From the NCBI RefSeq assembly GCF_000571935.1, contig NZ_ATAX01000016.1, positions 209,446 to 273,445 of the forward strand: a stretch of DNA of 64,000 bases. The letters are read 5' to 3'. The stretch is from Ruminococcus flavefaciens 007c. Lineage in GTDB: Bacteria > Bacillota > Clostridia > Oscillospirales > Ruminococcaceae. Below the pieces are notes generated by a model, which was not told where the DNA came from, did not search any database, and worked only from the letters and a program-made list of their open reading frames with translations. Each line of letters starts with the position of its first letter. The first letter of the stretch is position 1. This document shows, in pieces, positions 33,937 through 43,677 of the stretch. Made by a program: the position numbers and the translations under genes.

Positions 33937-36309
33937 ATGGCTCATTCCTATAACATTATGCGCAGAGCTGTGTCTCTGCTTATCTCTTTTACCATGATCG
34001 TTTTCTGCACTTCATTCGCTTTGTCCTCAAAGACAGCCGATGCAGCGGCAGTTCTTAATAATCCGAACGGAGCTTTTCTCAGCGAAGCCTTCAATATCGC
34101 AGGCGGCAACATTTACCATGAGCCCCGCTCTCAGTGGATAAAATTCCTTGATAAGTATACCCGTACCGACTATTATCTGGGGACGCCCTTTGACTACTGG
34201 CTTTACTCTGCTTCTCCACGGGGCGATAAATGGCAGATCGCCGACGGTTACGGCAACAGTCTTATACAGGGCGGTGGCACCTCTGAGCTGGGAGGCATGA
34301 ACAGCACGGGCTTTGTATGGCACGCCGCTGCAAAGAGCCTCTCCGAGGCTTCTGGACTGGATATGTCAGTGACAGGTCAATGGGTGCCCATGCTGAACGG
34401 CTTCAACAATGCAGGCTTCTCAAGGCGCTGCTGGTCCGGCGGCAATAACCGCTGGTACGACTTCATAAAGCAGTACAACGTAAAGTATTATGAGTTCACT
34501 ACCAAGTCCCAGATGCTCTCCAGCGGCGTCCTCACCAAGGGTGATATAATCTGGTGCGTGGACGGAGCGGTAGGCACGCTTATGAACGGTCTGAGCATAC
34601 CTGCGGACAACCACCACCTCGGCATATACATGGGGGACGGCTCCTCGGACCTGTGGTGGCAGACGGGGCCTACCACCGGGGACGGTGATTTTTCACAGCA
34701 GTTCAACAGTATAAATCCCATATATGGCTGCGCTGTAAGCAATACCTACATAGTTCTTCCCTGGGACGGCGTAAGCAGCGGTCAGACCACGCCTACCATA
34801 ACCAATACAACCATTCAGCAGCAGCCTGTCACTACCACTTCTGTCTCAGGCGGTGTCACATACAGTGAAAGAAGTACAAGAACGGTTACAGAAGGACTTA
34901 ATAATCCCGAAGGAGTTTACTTTAACGACGGAATAAAGGCTGCAAGCGGCGGACAGACAAGCATATCCCTCAGTCAGTGGCAGAGCTTCATAAGCGAGTA
35001 TACCGCCAACAGCTTTTACATAAATACTCCCTATTCCACATGGCTCTACGCTGCCTCTCCGAGAGGGGACAAATGGCAGTACCTGGAAGGCTGTATGCCC
35101 ACAATCGTTAACACGGGCGGCTCGGAGACAGACGGCGGTCTGAACTGTATGGCTTTTGTATGGCACGCCCTTTCACAGGGTATATCCGTCAAAACAGGCT
35201 GTTCCATCGAATATGCAGGAACACTCGTGCCCTTCAATGACACCTTCAACACCCTGTTCACCCGCAGATCATGGGGCGGCGGCGGAGGCTGGCTGGCTTA
35301 CCTGAGCTGCTATAATATCCGATACTATGAGTTTTCAACCAAGGCAGAAATGCTCAGCAGCGGTGCTCTCCGCAAGGGAGATATAATATGGTGCGTTGAC
35401 GGTTACTGCGGTACAGGTCTCAACGGACTGCGTCAGCTGTCGGACAATCACCATATCGGTATCTACACAGGCAACGGATATACCGATAAATGGTGGCAGT
35501 CAGGACCTACTCTCGGAGACAGCAATTTCTACGACCAGAAAAACAGCATAAATCCTATCTATGGCTGTTCTGACAAGAACACATATGTAGTCATACCCTT
35601 CGGAGATGAAATTGTCCGTGATATAGTCATCACCACCACCTCTTCAACCACTACTACCACAACAACTACAACGACAACAACAACAACAACTACTACTACT
35701 ACTACTACAACTACTACCACTACAACATCTGCCGCGACTACATCAACATCTGCAACTACTGATGCTCCTCAGGAAACTACAGTCTGTCCTGTACAGCTCA
35801 ATTCGGCTGCCCATGATATTATCCTCAGAAAGGGTATTGCTCCAAAGGATATAGTATCGGCAGTTGTAAGCAACGGCAAGCCAATAGAGCCCGATAAGCT
35901 CAGTTTCGGCAGCTCGGGTGAGCCAGAACTGGAATTCGTCAGAAAGGGCAGCTCCTTTATATGCTGCGTAAGCGTATACCTCGGTGATGAACTGCTGGCG
36001 GCTCCGCAGGTCGCAGAGATACTCAAGGGCGACGTAAATATGGACGGACAGGTCAATTCCGTTGACGCCAGCAACGTTCTCGCCTGCTATGCAAAGCTCT
36101 CGGTGGGAAAGGAATGGGGCTTTACCAGCGCTGATAATACAGGCTGCGACGGACTTATGGAACGCCTTGCTTTCCTCGCAGCGGATATAGATACAGAATC
36201 CGCCACCATGTGCAGCGAACCCGAATGTAAGATCGACAGCTCGGATGCTTCAAAGATACTGGCTTATTATTCAACGCTTTCAGTCGGTAAAAAAGCCGAA
36301 TGGGACTAA
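33937..36309 (+). CDS. Secreted tandem NlpC/P60-like protein with Thr linker and dockerin-like tail
   Basis: 790 residues. A signal peptide (1-36) is followed by two homologous domains of about 240 residues (about 38-275 and 320-560), each with an FVWHA helix, a KGDIIWCVDG segment and a DNHHxGIYxG strand. This matches NlpC/P60-type cysteine peptidase folds, with the His in DNHH. In the second domain the nucleophile position is Cys404 (LNCMAFVWHA). In the first it is Ser123 (MNSTGFVWHA), so domain 1 is probably inactive or altered. An almost pure Thr linker (about 570-615) leads to a C-terminal pair of dockerin/EF-hand loops (DVNMDGQVNSVD and CKIDSSDAS). Cell-wall peptide or protein cleavage is likely; the target is unknown. 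Confidence 0.75.
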   Translation: MAHSYNIMRRAVSLLISFTMIVFCTSFALSSKTADAAAVLNNPNGAFLSEAFNIAGGNIYHEPRSQWIKFLDKYTRTDYYLGTPFDYWLYSASPRGDKWQIADGYGNSLIQGGGTSELGGMNSTGFVWHAAAKSLSEASGLDMSVTGQWVPMLNGFNNAGFSRRCWSGGNNRWYDFIKQYNVKYYEFTTKSQMLSSGVLTKGDIIWCVDGAVGTLMNGLSIPADNHHLGIYMGDGSSDLWWQTGPTTGDGDFSQQFNSINPIYGCAVSNTYIVLPWDGVSSGQTTPTITNTTIQQQPVTTTSVSGGVTYSERSTRTVTEGLNNPEGVYFNDGIKAASGGQTSISLSQWQSFISEYTANSFYINTPYSTWLYAASPRGDKWQYLEGCMPTIVNTGGSETDGGLNCMAFVWHALSQGISVKTGCSIEYAGTLVPFNDTFNTLFTRRSWGGGGGWLAYLSCYNIRYYEFSTKAEMLSSGALRKGDIIWCVDGYCGTGLNGLRQLSDNHHIGIYTGNGYTDKWWQSGPTLGDSNFYDQKNSINPIYGCSDKNTYVVIPFGDEIVRDIVITTTSSTTTTTTTTTTTTTTTTTTTTTTTTTTTSAATTSTSATTDAPQETTVCPVQLNSAAHDIILRKGIAPKDIVSAVVSNGKPIEPDKLSFGSSGEPELEFVRKGSSFICCVSVYLGDELLAAPQVAEILKGDVNMDGQVNSVDASNVLACYAKLSVGKEWGFTSADNTGCDGLMERLAFLAADIDTESATMCSEPECKIDSSDASKILAYYSTLSVGKKAEWD
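35627..35763 (+). repeat. ACN triplet tract encoding the Thr-rich linker
   Basis: A run of mostly ACA/ACT/ACC codons encodes more than 30 Thr residues with few interruptions. Such linkers are common between modules of Ruminococcus fibre-degrading proteins and are often O-glycosylated. The repeat may vary in length by slippage. Confidence 0.9.
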
Positions 36310-36316
36310 AAACAAA

Positions 36317-36357
36317 ACCTCCTATGGTTTATATCATACCATAGGAGGTCTTTTTTA
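36317..36357. terminator. Bidirectional terminator
   Basis: ACCTCCTATGGT (36317-36328) and ACCATAGGAGGT (36338-36349) form a 12-bp stem followed by CTTTTTT. On the minus strand it is followed by TTTTGTTTTT and can end the giant surface-protein operon. Confidence 0.9.
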
Positions 36358-36437
36358 TCATTGTACGTTTTTTATGGTTTGTTTCGCATGACAAGAGGTA
36401 CTTTTACATAAGGGATCAAATATCACTGTTTCTGATA

Positions 36438-39400
36438 TTACAGAAGTCTCTTCTTTCTTCTCCTTATCAGGAACGCACCTGTTCCGGCAAGAAGGATAGC
36501 AGCTCCTCCTGCAAACTTGAACCATGTCTTGCGCACCATAAGTCTTACAACATTAGTGGTAACAAGGATATTCTTATATGAATACTCTATCTCGTTATCA
36601 GCCATATCCGTAAGAACTATTCTGACATTCTGCGAACGCTTTGAATTAGGTATCTCAAATACACATTCGTCATTGTCAGGGTCTCTGTTGACATCAACCT
36701 TTTCGCCGTCAATATATACCGCAACGTCTTTAAGGCTTAAATTATCTGATACGTTGAACTGTGCAGTGTAGCTCTCACCCTTATAGGTGCTGTTTGCGTT
36801 GATATTTATAGGAACACAGAGAGGCTTTGTCTTATCTACAAAGAAGGTAAGCTCAGCCTTTTTCTTATCGGAATCACTGATATTTATATTGCCTGCTGCG
36901 TCAACGGAATGAATGGAAACAGTATACTTTGCATCGCCCTTGAAGTTCTTAGCGAAGATAGTATATTTGTACTGTGACCATGTATCGCCTCCGCCTGTAT
37001 GCTCAACGATATAATCGGTATTCTCCTTGAGCTCGTGCATATCCGAATCCTTGGTAATGATGACGGTGCATTTCTCCGAATGCTTGTCCGCATTTACCTC
37101 GGTAAATATTACATCCTGCTCCTTGGAGATATACTTTCCGTCAATGAGCTTTGTAGAGTTCTCCTGAGCAAAAGTGGAACCGAATCTGTTGACAGAGAAG
37201 CGCTGTTCAGCACTTATAACATTATTTGCGTTATCCTTTGCAGTTGCTCTGAGAGTATAAATATCATCGTACTCCTGCTTTACAGGGAAATCATTAAGCT
37301 GATATTCCAGTCCATCGGAAGTATTATTGAACTTTCCGTCTACGGGAAGTCCCTTTCCGCGCTTAGCACCTTCAAGAGTGATATTTATCGTATCTTTGTT
37401 GAGGTTGGTATCCGTGAAACGGATAGTAGGTCTTACAGTACCGCTGTTAGCCTTGTCAACGTCTGCAATAACAAGCTTCGGAGGAGTAGAGTCTATACAT
37501 AATGTACTGTTATAAGGTCTGAGCTCGTTGCCTGCCTTATCCTTACCTGTAACACTGATAGTATACTCTCCGTCCCTTGCAAAGGTTATGCTGCTGAAAT
37601 GATCGTCGCCGACTCTCGTCCAGCCCGATGCCTTCGGGAAACCTGCTGTACTTCCGTTATATGTACCGCTTATGCTGATAAGTGAAGCATCAAAGTTCTT
37701 TTCTGTGATCTTCAGGGTCAGAGTTGTCTTGCCGCTGTAATAATGATTATTCAGGAGAGCCTGATCGGTACTTGCAGTAATTACAGGATCTGTAAGGTCG
37801 ATAGTGATCTCTTTATTTACCGTTTTTGAACTTCGGCCTGCTCTGTCCTTACAATCAGCCTCTATCCTATATACTCCATCTCTGTCAAAATCGATCTTAT
37901 CGAGATGTAAATTCGGATCGGAAGAAGTATTGCCGTCATTTTCATTGAACTCCAGCGAACGTCTTGAGCCGTTTACCTTTACCTGTACAAGATCCTTATC
38001 GAAATTGCGTTCTTTTACTCTGATATTTGCAGTTTTTGCAGTATTATAGATACCATCATTGATATCTACAGATATTTCGGGATCATCCTTATCAATACCG
38101 AATCCGAAATAACTCTGATCGCTTTGATTTCCTGCATTATCGGTAAAATCTGCATTTACTACATAGCCGTTGGCATTATCACTTACAGTAAATGTAGTCT
38201 GAACGCTCTTATCAATGTTATATTCTCTTTCCAGAACTTCCCAGTTATCATCTGAATTACGTATAATATTTGATATGCGGTTTATTATACTTGCAGCAGC
38301 ATTTTCAACACCCGAAAAGCTGTCTTCAGCTATTACAATGACCTTTACATCATCCTGATAGAGCTTATTTCCGTCCTTGTCCTCAAAGTTTGTGTCCGTA
38401 ACATTCTTGTCGCCGTCTTTTGGATCAACAATGATTATTCTCGGAGGATTATGGGTTGCATCCTTTTCATATATAAACATATTCGTATATATGATCTCGC
38501 CGTCAACATCGACTCTGTTCCTGAGAACAAGCTTCATATAGCCCTTGAAGTTCTTATGGAATGAAATTCTGACTCTTTCTCCATCAATATCCTTGGATAT
38601 GATCGATGTGTCTGTAACAGGATTATTCGAAGAATCAAAGAGCTCAATATCAACGTTCTTTATTTTCGATGCAGCTGTACATTTTAAGACTATATCAAAT
38701 GTTCCACTGTTACTGAACGCATTATATCCAAATACATCTTTCGGCACTTTTTCAGTGATATTGTATTGTATATTCTGACCATCACTTGTTGAAATGTCAT
38801 TCAGCCTGGGGGCATACAGATCAACCCATGCACTGGCCTGTGTCTTATCTGAAGAATTGCCTGCCTTATCCACAACATAGAAAGTTACATCGATCTTATT
38901 TTTGCTGTCCAGCTTGTTTTGGAAAAGAACAACTTCTTTTTCCAGTGCAGCGCCTCTGAGTACAGCTTCATACTCCTGGTCATCTGTCTGACGGAATGCA
39001 ACATAAAGGTCTCCGGTCTTAAGATTATTCTCGTCAAAGCCCTCTTTAAGGCCGAGATCACTTAAGGTCAGGGTTTTATACTTATGTCTGTCATTTTCAT
39101 TTATGTCATTATACTCAAAATTAAGCTCTTTTATACCGGAATCTTCCTTACCTTCATTGTTATCTGAAGCGAAAAGATCCATCTTTATGCTGTCAAAGCC
39201 GTTATACCACTTCTCCTCGTCATCATTTGCTCCGGCTAAAGTTATACTGCTCAGAGGAACGATATTATCGACAATGATCTTTGGTCCCGCGATTTCATCT
39301 GTTACGTTTCCGGCCTTATCACTTGCAACGAACTTAAGTTCATAAGATCTGCTTTCATCCTGATCAAAACCGCTGATTTTATACTTGTACACATCTTCAT

Positions 39401-42263
39401 TATCGCTTAGTTTCATTTCGCCGCTGTTTCCGCCAACAAATTCAATATTTACTTTCTCAACTCCGGAAGCATCGCCATCACTATATTTATCGGTTACTAC
39501 AGCTGATACATTACTGCCGTTTTTTGCGTACAAAACATCTTTTTCATTCGTTCCGGGAGCGCATCTGAACTTCTCATCATCAATCACAGGTGCTGTTCCG
39601 TCGTACTTATAGTCCTTCAACGTAATTACATCCGATTGATTACCGGCGCTATCAATAGCAGACAGTTTAACTCTATCGATAAAGGTGCTATTTTTATTGG
39701 CTTCAGCTGCTGATAAAATGACTTTGAACTTACCATTATCATATTCCAAAGAAGGAACAGAATTATAATCACCGGATGTTTTGAAAGAATCAGCTTCGCT
39801 TGTTAATGCATTTATTTTAGTTTTTGCTAAATCAATGTTAGCATTTATGGAATCGGTCGTTGAAATATCTGATTTATAAAAATTCTCGATCTCATTTGTT
39901 TCTGCGACCCTATAATCAGACGGCAATTCCTTTAATGCCTGCTTTACAGCCTCATACTTGACAGCAGCCTCCTTTTTGGCAGCCTCCATTTTCGTTGTTT
40001 TTTCTGTCAATGCCGATTTAGCATCGCTTTCTATTTTTTTAGCGGTTTCTAATGCGGCATCAGCGGATTTTAATGCGGTTCGAGCGTCATTTAATGCTTT
40101 TTCAGCTTTATCCTTATTTGTCTTAAGAGTATCCAGCCCACTTTTTCCCTCACTCTTAGCAGCTTCATATACAGCAGTAGCCTCATCGAAGGCGTTTACA
40201 GCATTTTTAACATTTTTATCAGCCAATTCATATTTTGAATTAGCAGCGGTTAAATCAGCAACTGCATTTTTGTAAGCAGCAGAAGCGTCATTGTACGCTG
40301 ATACAGCTTCAAGGTATACCTTCTCTGCCTCATAAAAATCTTTCTTAGCCGATACATAATCACCTGAAACGCCTTCGTACCTCATGCCGCTGGTCCAGCC
40401 GTCTAAAGGCTGATCAAATTTATAATTGCCTATTATGATGCTTTTTACATTTCCGGGCTTATTAAGAGCAGGTATGATCTTATTATAAGCTTCCTTAGCC
40501 TCGGCAGGAGCGTCTTCGGGAAGCTTGTTTTCCTCCTTGATCTCAAGCTCATAAGTATTGCTTCCGTTTATCCATTTTCTATGCTCTCTCTTAGTCTCTG
40601 AAACCGTCGGAGCGTCTTTATCATAATAAACATAGATTGGTTCTTTAAGACAACTTGAATAATTGCCGTCAGTTCCTTTAATTATAACGTCTGTTATTCT
40701 GTAATAATTATAGCTTTTATTAGTGAACATTTGTGAGAAGTTATCCTGTTTAGCAACTCCTTGTTCATATCCTCCGTCCTTATTGAAATAATCATAAATT
40801 ATCACAGTTTCCTTTTTGTTGCACTTAAACTGCGTACTCGGAGTACTTGAATTAACAGCATAAACATTATCAGCGTGTTTGGTAACATTTGCAGTCGGTG
40901 TCAGTCCATTTCCGCCATCATACGGAAGAGTTTTATATACGATACGAATATTCTTTATCTGATCTGGATCCAACCCGATGATCTTTATTTTCTCATGCTG
41001 TATACATTCATCTACGAAGTTATTAATACTTACTGTATTAACTTTAGTGTTTATAAAATATCCTGCACAATAATACTTGCCTTTGAGTATACTTGGCACA
41101 ATGATATTACTTTTATTGTTATCGCCATCTTCAATTTCAATATCGACATTCTCTCTGAATCTTTCTGTTTCTTCACCATATTCATAAAAATAAGATTGGA
41201 CTTTCTTACCCTTTGAGACATATATTTTTCCATTAGAATTTAGCTTTTCAATAATCGAACTCAAGGACACTTTACCGTCTTCAGTAGTGAATTTGTAAGT
41301 TTCATTACCGCATTCAATATAGAAATCCTTAATACTCTTTGAATAAAGGCTGTAGGCACCTATAGTATCTAAGTAGAAATCTCTGAAATATACCTCTTGT
41401 CTGTCTTTAATTATTTTTATATCATCTTTAAGATCGAAACTAATAGCTTTTCTTCCAAAAATATAATCTGAATTATTAACTGTAAGTTTTTTATCAGAAT
41501 ATTTTATAGTTTTATTATCATTAATATATACATCGATCTTTGATATAGTTGCATCATTATTTACGATATATCCCTGCTTAACATTCAGTGTTAAATTCGT
41601 ATTATTCCTGTAATAGTATTCACCATCATGTAATAAAAAATAATTTTGGCTTTCATTAGTGAATTTAAAAGGCAGATCATTATCAAGTATATTCTTTAAG
41701 CCATCCATTTTACAAAAAACGTTGCATACAATATTACTATCATCAGACTGATCCTTATCTACTATATAGATCTTGCCATAACGTTCAGCAATTTTATCAT
41801 AATCCACCTCACTGGATGTAAATGTACCTTTTTCAATTCCTTCAATTTTATCATTTTTTTCTGGTTTTATATCTTTAGCCTTACCGTTACTTAAAGTATT
41901 TACAATTACATTAAATCCTTCATCTGATACTCGTCGATTAGCTAACGTGATAGTATATTCCTTTTCCACAACAGGATCAGGCGCAGAGTCTCCTTCATCT
42001 GTCTCGTCATCAGGAGCTGTTCCTTCTCCATCTCCGGAAGCTGTACCCTCTTCTGCGTCAGAAGATGCTGCACCTTCTGCAGTGCCAGAGGAAGCTGTAC
42101 CTTCATCCGCACCCGAACCCGAGCTGCTTTCCGTATCTGAAGCAGTCGTTTTAGGTGCTGCCGAAGCCTCTGTAACAGGCAAAGCAAGCGCCGAGTGAGA
42201 GATCACCGTTAACGCAGCTATAAAAGCTATTTTCTTTTTGAAATCAAAGATGCCCTTATCCAT
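36438..42263 (-). CDS. Giant membrane-anchored surface protein with Ig-like repeats and coiled coil
   Basis: 1941 residues. Order: signal peptide (about 1-36), a Ser/Gly/Ala/Asp/Glu-rich low-complexity stretch (about 37-98), a long AT-rich N-terminal region without recognised domain (about 100-560), a helical coiled coil rich in Ala/Lys/Glu (about 640-800), then at least six Ig-like repeats with recurrent DKAGN and TAPxI/TPPKL-type strand starts, and a C-terminal TM helix (WFKFAGGAAILLAGTGAFLI) with a basic tail RRRKKRLL. No LPxTG motif is seen, so it is anchored by the TM helix. AAAAAGGAGG precedes the ATG, 6 bp after the cohesin-like gene. An adhesin or surface structural role is likely. 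Confidence 0.78.
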   Translation of the reverse strand: MDKGIFDFKKKIAFIAALTVISHSALALPVTEASAAPKTTASDTESSSGSGADEGTASSGTAEGAASSDAEEGTASGDGEGTAPDDETDEGDSAPDPVVEKEYTITLANRRVSDEGFNVIVNTLSNGKAKDIKPEKNDKIEGIEKGTFTSSEVDYDKIAERYGKIYIVDKDQSDDSNIVCNVFCKMDGLKNILDNDLPFKFTNESQNYFLLHDGEYYYRNNTNLTLNVKQGYIVNNDATISKIDVYINDNKTIKYSDKKLTVNNSDYIFGRKAISFDLKDDIKIIKDRQEVYFRDFYLDTIGAYSLYSKSIKDFYIECGNETYKFTTEDGKVSLSSIIEKLNSNGKIYVSKGKKVQSYFYEYGEETERFRENVDIEIEDGDNNKSNIIVPSILKGKYYCAGYFINTKVNTVSINNFVDECIQHEKIKIIGLDPDQIKNIRIVYKTLPYDGGNGLTPTANVTKHADNVYAVNSSTPSTQFKCNKKETVIIYDYFNKDGGYEQGVAKQDNFSQMFTNKSYNYYRITDVIIKGTDGNYSSCLKEPIYVYYDKDAPTVSETKREHRKWINGSNTYELEIKEENKLPEDAPAEAKEAYNKIIPALNKPGNVKSIIIGNYKFDQPLDGWTSGMRYEGVSGDYVSAKKDFYEAEKVYLEAVSAYNDASAAYKNAVADLTAANSKYELADKNVKNAVNAFDEATAVYEAAKSEGKSGLDTLKTNKDKAEKALNDARTALKSADAALETAKKIESDAKSALTEKTTKMEAAKKEAAVKYEAVKQALKELPSDYRVAETNEIENFYKSDISTTDSINANIDLAKTKINALTSEADSFKTSGDYNSVPSLEYDNGKFKVILSAAEANKNSTFIDRVKLSAIDSAGNQSDVITLKDYKYDGTAPVIDDEKFRCAPGTNEKDVLYAKNGSNVSAVVTDKYSDGDASGVEKVNIEFVGGNSGEMKLSDNEDVYKYKISGFDQDESRSYELKFVASDKAGNVTDEIAGPKIIVDNIVPLSSITLAGANDDEEKWYNGFDSIKMDLFASDNNEGKEDSGIKELNFEYNDINENDRHKYKTLTLSDLGLKEGFDENNLKTGDLYVAFRQTDDQEYEAVLRGAALEKEVVLFQNKLDSKNKIDVTFYVVDKAGNSSDKTQASAWVDLYAPRLNDISTSDGQNIQYNITEKVPKDVFGYNAFSNSGTFDIVLKCTAASKIKNVDIELFDSSNNPVTDTSIISKDIDGERVRISFHKNFKGYMKLVLRNRVDVDGEIIYTNMFIYEKDATHNPPRIIIVDPKDGDKNVTDTNFEDKDGNKLYQDDVKVIVIAEDSFSGVENAAASIINRISNIIRNSDDNWEVLEREYNIDKSVQTTFTVSDNANGYVVNADFTDNAGNQSDQSYFGFGIDKDDPEISVDINDGIYNTAKTANIRVKERNFDKDLVQVKVNGSRRSLEFNENDGNTSSDPNLHLDKIDFDRDGVYRIEADCKDRAGRSSKTVNKEITIDLTDPVITASTDQALLNNHYYSGKTTLTLKITEKNFDASLISISGTYNGSTAGFPKASGWTRVGDDHFSSITFARDGEYTISVTGKDKAGNELRPYNSTLCIDSTPPKLVIADVDKANSGTVRPTIRFTDTNLNKDTINITLEGAKRGKGLPVDGKFNNTSDGLEYQLNDFPVKQEYDDIYTLRATAKDNANNVISAEQRFSVNRFGSTFAQENSTKLIDGKYISKEQDVIFTEVNADKHSEKCTVIITKDSDMHELKENTDYIVEHTGGGDTWSQYKYTIFAKNFKGDAKYTVSIHSVDAAGNINISDSDKKKAELTFFVDKTKPLCVPININANSTYKGESYTAQFNVSDNLSLKDVAVYIDGEKVDVNRDPDNDECVFEIPNSKRSQNVRIVLTDMADNEIEYSYKNILVTTNVVRLMVRKTWFKFAGGAAILLAGTGAFLIRRRKKRLL

Positions 42264-42269
42264 CCTGAA

Positions 42270-43256
42270 TTACCTCCTTTTTCTCGATGCAAGACCTACA
42301 GCCGCGACCAGGAACAGAATTGCCCCGCAGATCACAGGTAACAGTATATTCCCTTTTACAGCTGTTTGTTTCCTGCCTGTATCATCCGTAGTTTCAGATA
42401 CGGACGCTGATGTTTCGTCTGCCTTTTTTGTTGTACTTACTGTCGTAGCAGTCTCCGTCTTTTTTGACGTTAAGGCCGTGGTGACAGTAACCTTTTCGCT
42501 TGTTGTCGCTTTAGTCGCTGCCTGAGTTGTCACTGCTTTGTTTTCTGTATCATTCTGTGTTTCGGAAGCATTGCTGCTTTCATTTCTGCTGATATTGCTG
42601 TTTCCTCCCTGCCGTACACTCTGGCCTCCCTGTCCGGGAGTATTCTGTTCCGGCGGCGGAGGATCCTGATGAGGCGGTTCTGTAACTATCGGTTTATTGA
42701 CCTTGATGCTGCCGCTCACAGGCTCCGAAAAACATTCGGTGCCGAACATTGCATCTTCATGATCATAGGTATAGATACTTGCCTCATAATGTCTCAAATT
42801 TTTCTTTATTTCAACAGGATAGCTGCCGCCCGGTGTATTTCCGGGAACAATTATCCTCAGTCTGCATATCTCAGCGTTCTCGGTAAAGCGTCCGTTTTCC
42901 ATCTCATCCGATACATCAAGAGAAGCATATATACTTTTTCCCGATTCGTCACACCTTACCATATAGACGCCTGCAATCTTATGATCATCGAAGGCTATCT
43001 CCTTTTCGCTGTCGAATCTCAGTCTGTCATCAATGGTAAATATCAGATCCATCCATGTGAAACCAGGATTATTACTGATATAAACGGGTATCTCCGCTAC
43101 GGTATCGCCGTTCATATCATCTTTTCCGAGCTCAGCACTGCCCGCCGTTATAAGAATATCCGACGGTTCTTCATAAGCAGCTTCTGCTATTACCGATCCC
43201 ACGGCAGAGCTCAGCATAACTGCCGCCGCACCAGCGGCTAACCAACGATTGTTCAT
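42270..43256 (-). CDS. Membrane-anchored cohesin-like protein
   Basis: 328 residues. A signal peptide (1-27) is followed by a beta-rich domain (about 33-190) with AEIPVYISNNPGFTWMDLIF, RFDSEKEI and GGSYPVEIKK. That pattern (VPV, N-P-G, a hydrophobic strand, then an acidic D-x-L element and a G-x-Y-x-V strand) resembles type I/III cohesins. A Pro/Gln/Asn/Thr-rich linker (about 190-295) leads to a single TM helix (LLPVICGAILFLVAAVGLA) and tail SRKRR, with no LPxTG. Cohesins bind dockerins; several dockerin proteins lie in this window. A cohesin-fold protein with another ligand remains possible. Its ATG overlaps the stop of the upstream gene (ATGA). Confidence 0.6.
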   Translation of the reverse strand: MNNRWLAAGAAAVMLSSAVGSVIAEAAYEEPSDILITAGSAELGKDDMNGDTVAEIPVYISNNPGFTWMDLIFTIDDRLRFDSEKEIAFDDHKIAGVYMVRCDESGKSIYASLDVSDEMENGRFTENAEICRLRIIVPGNTPGGSYPVEIKKNLRHYEASIYTYDHEDAMFGTECFSEPVSGSIKVNKPIVTEPPHQDPPPPEQNTPGQGGQSVRQGGNSNISRNESSNASETQNDTENKAVTTQAATKATTSEKVTVTTALTSKKTETATTVSTTKKADETSASVSETTDDTGRKQTAVKGNILLPVICGAILFLVAAVGLASRKRR

Positions 43257-43666
43257 CTATTTCTCCTGTGATCGTCTATTACATCTACATCTGCATTTAT
43301 TAACAGTACATTTTTTATTATTCTGAAGTCACTGTTACTGTCGGAACCATTGGCAACAACGATAGTATCGCTGATATTTTCCTTACTTTTCTTTCCGATG
43401 ACAACTGTGATTATATCGTCATCCTTACCTTCGTCCGCACTTGCCTTTTCACGCTCATACATATCCCTTTCGGTCTTGAGCGATAATATATTAGAAGTGG
43501 TATTTGTGGCAGCGATCGGATCCGATATGGTCTTCTTGGCCATCAATCCCGAGAAGAGATTTGCGAAAACTCCGAACCTGACAGCTATAAACAGTGCTAT
43601 CAGGATCATTACGATACCTAATCCGAGGGAGATATACGAGATTACCTGCCAGTAAAAAGAATTCAC
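43253..43666 (-). CDS. Small membrane protein with cytoplasmic tail
   Basis: 137 residues with one N-terminal TM helix (ISLGLGIVMILIALFIAVRF) and a charged tail of about 100 residues that I do not recognise. It contains several Ser/Thr residues in acidic surroundings (ISDPIAATNTTSN) that could be substrates for the adjacent kinase, which is speculative. The start is GTG at 43666, preceded by AAGGGGG. It lies 11 bp after the kinase gene and overlaps the cohesin-like gene by 4 bp, so it belongs to the same operon. Confidence 0.7.
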   Translation of the reverse strand: MNSFYWQVISYISLGLGIVMILIALFIAVRFGVFANLFSGLMAKKTISDPIAATNTTSNILSLKTERDMYEREKASADEGKDDDIITVVIGKKSKENISDTIVVANGSDSNSDFRIIKNVLLINADVDVIDDHRRNR

Positions 43667-43677
43667 GCTGCACCCCC

